This document shows, piece by piece, positions 63,795-64,000 of a DNA stretch of 64,000 nucleotides. Source of the DNA: Betaproteobacteria bacterium (lineage in GTDB: Bacteria > Pseudomonadota > Gammaproteobacteria > Burkholderiales > Usitatibacteraceae); contig JADKJR010000013.1 in NCBI GenBank assembly GCA_016720925.1, positions 77,871-141,870 of the forward strand, written 5' to 3'. A model generated the notes under the pieces. That model saw only the letters and a program-made list of their open reading frames with translations, ran no database searches and had not been told where the DNA came from. The position numbers were made by a program, and so were the translations under genes. The stretch's first letter is position 1. Every line of letters starts with the position of its first letter.

Positions 63795-64000
63795 GCTTGC
63801 GGAACCTAAGTTAAACACTAGCACCGGTGCGGCTTCCAGACCATTTTTGCCTGAAAAACCGCACCAGTGCTGGGGTTTTATTGTTTTTTCGAGGAATAGC
63901 GTTAAAAATTTTAACACGGCACCCGACGGGCTGCTTTTTGCCGGTTGGGAGCGGAGTTGATACCCGTCAATTTTTGTGCGCTGCGGTAGAATGGAAATGA
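63795..64000. other. Region upstream of hemC to the window edge
   Basis: It contains palindromic element E, a perfect 15-base palindrome GTTAAAAATTTTAAC (63901-63915) that could be a regulator site, and a possible plus-strand promoter near the edge (TAGAAT about 63988). No complete gene is visible. In many betaproteobacteria a gene such as ppc diverges here; the window ends too soon to tell. Confidence 0.4.
63813..63878. repeat. Interspersed palindromic element, copy E
   Basis: Arms AAACACTAGCACCGGTGCGG (63813-63832) and CCGCACCAGTGCTGGGGTTT (63859-63878) pair at 17 of 20 positions. The loop is CTTCCAGACCATTTTTGCCTGAAAAA. T-rich TATTGTTTTTT follows. It lies in the leader of hemC. Confidence 0.85.

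Overview
The window looks like chromosomal DNA of a betaproteobacterium (Burkholderiales/Nitrosomonadales grade). The evidence is the gene content and order: gltB-gltD-hemE-priA, argS-SPOR-dsbA-SDR, fxsA/cutA-dsbD-tlpA-accB-accC-prmA-DUF3426 and hemC-hemD-hemX-hemY are all neighbourhoods familiar from that class. I cannot name the genus. No phage, IS transposase, CRISPR array or rRNA operon is visible, and there is one tRNA (Arg, anticodon CCG).

Layout. 0.1-0.8 kb: a small secreted protein and a small membrane protein. 0.8-4.0 kb: a MacAB/Lol-type ABC exporter operon on the minus strand, preceded by a perfect FNR-type box placed exactly at -41.5 of a plausible promoter. 4.3-8.3 kb: a cyclophilin fused to two WWN-type beta repeats, a beta-lactamase-fold lipoprotein, a DUF924 protein and a VOC protein. 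8.4-16.8 kb: two paralogous double cyclic-nucleotide-binding proteins bracket an orphan amino-acid binding protein and an RND efflux pair; a leucine-rich-repeat protein follows. 16.9-22.4 kb: a fatty-acid beta-oxidation operon. 22.5-35.7 kb: housekeeping genes dsbA, SPOR, argS, priA, hemE, gltD, gltB. 36.1-42.1 kb: a cell-surface region with a lipoprotein, a frameshifted paralogue, a WecA-like glycosyl-phosphate transferase and a CapD/WbpM-like dehydratase. 42.1-46.3 kb: tRNA-Arg, apaH, plsC-like, slyB-like and pfkB-family genes. 46.4-49.4 kb: a c-di-GMP-I riboswitch leading a DUF1631 gene. 49.4-59.5 kb: DUF3426, prmA, accC, accB, tlpA-like, a DsbD reduced to its alpha domain, cutA, fxsA, an epimerase, a ferredoxin-type reductase, a peroxiredoxin and argC. 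59.5-63.8 kb: a GNAT gene and a hemCDXY cluster in which all four genes appear broken.

The most unusual signals are four. First, a family of about 65-75 bp imperfect palindromes (four full copies, two half copies) is scattered at gene ends; half copies supply the last codons of hemE and the stop of a GNAT gene. Second, a c-di-GMP riboswitch sits in front of a DUF1631 gene. Third, hemC, hemD, hemX and hemY all carry frameshifts, and hemC also lacks the cofactor-cysteine segment. Fourth, the tlpA-aroQ-accB cluster is eroded, with dsbD truncated and aroQ absent. Clustered frameshifts may be real decay or a sequence-quality problem; the sequence alone cannot decide.
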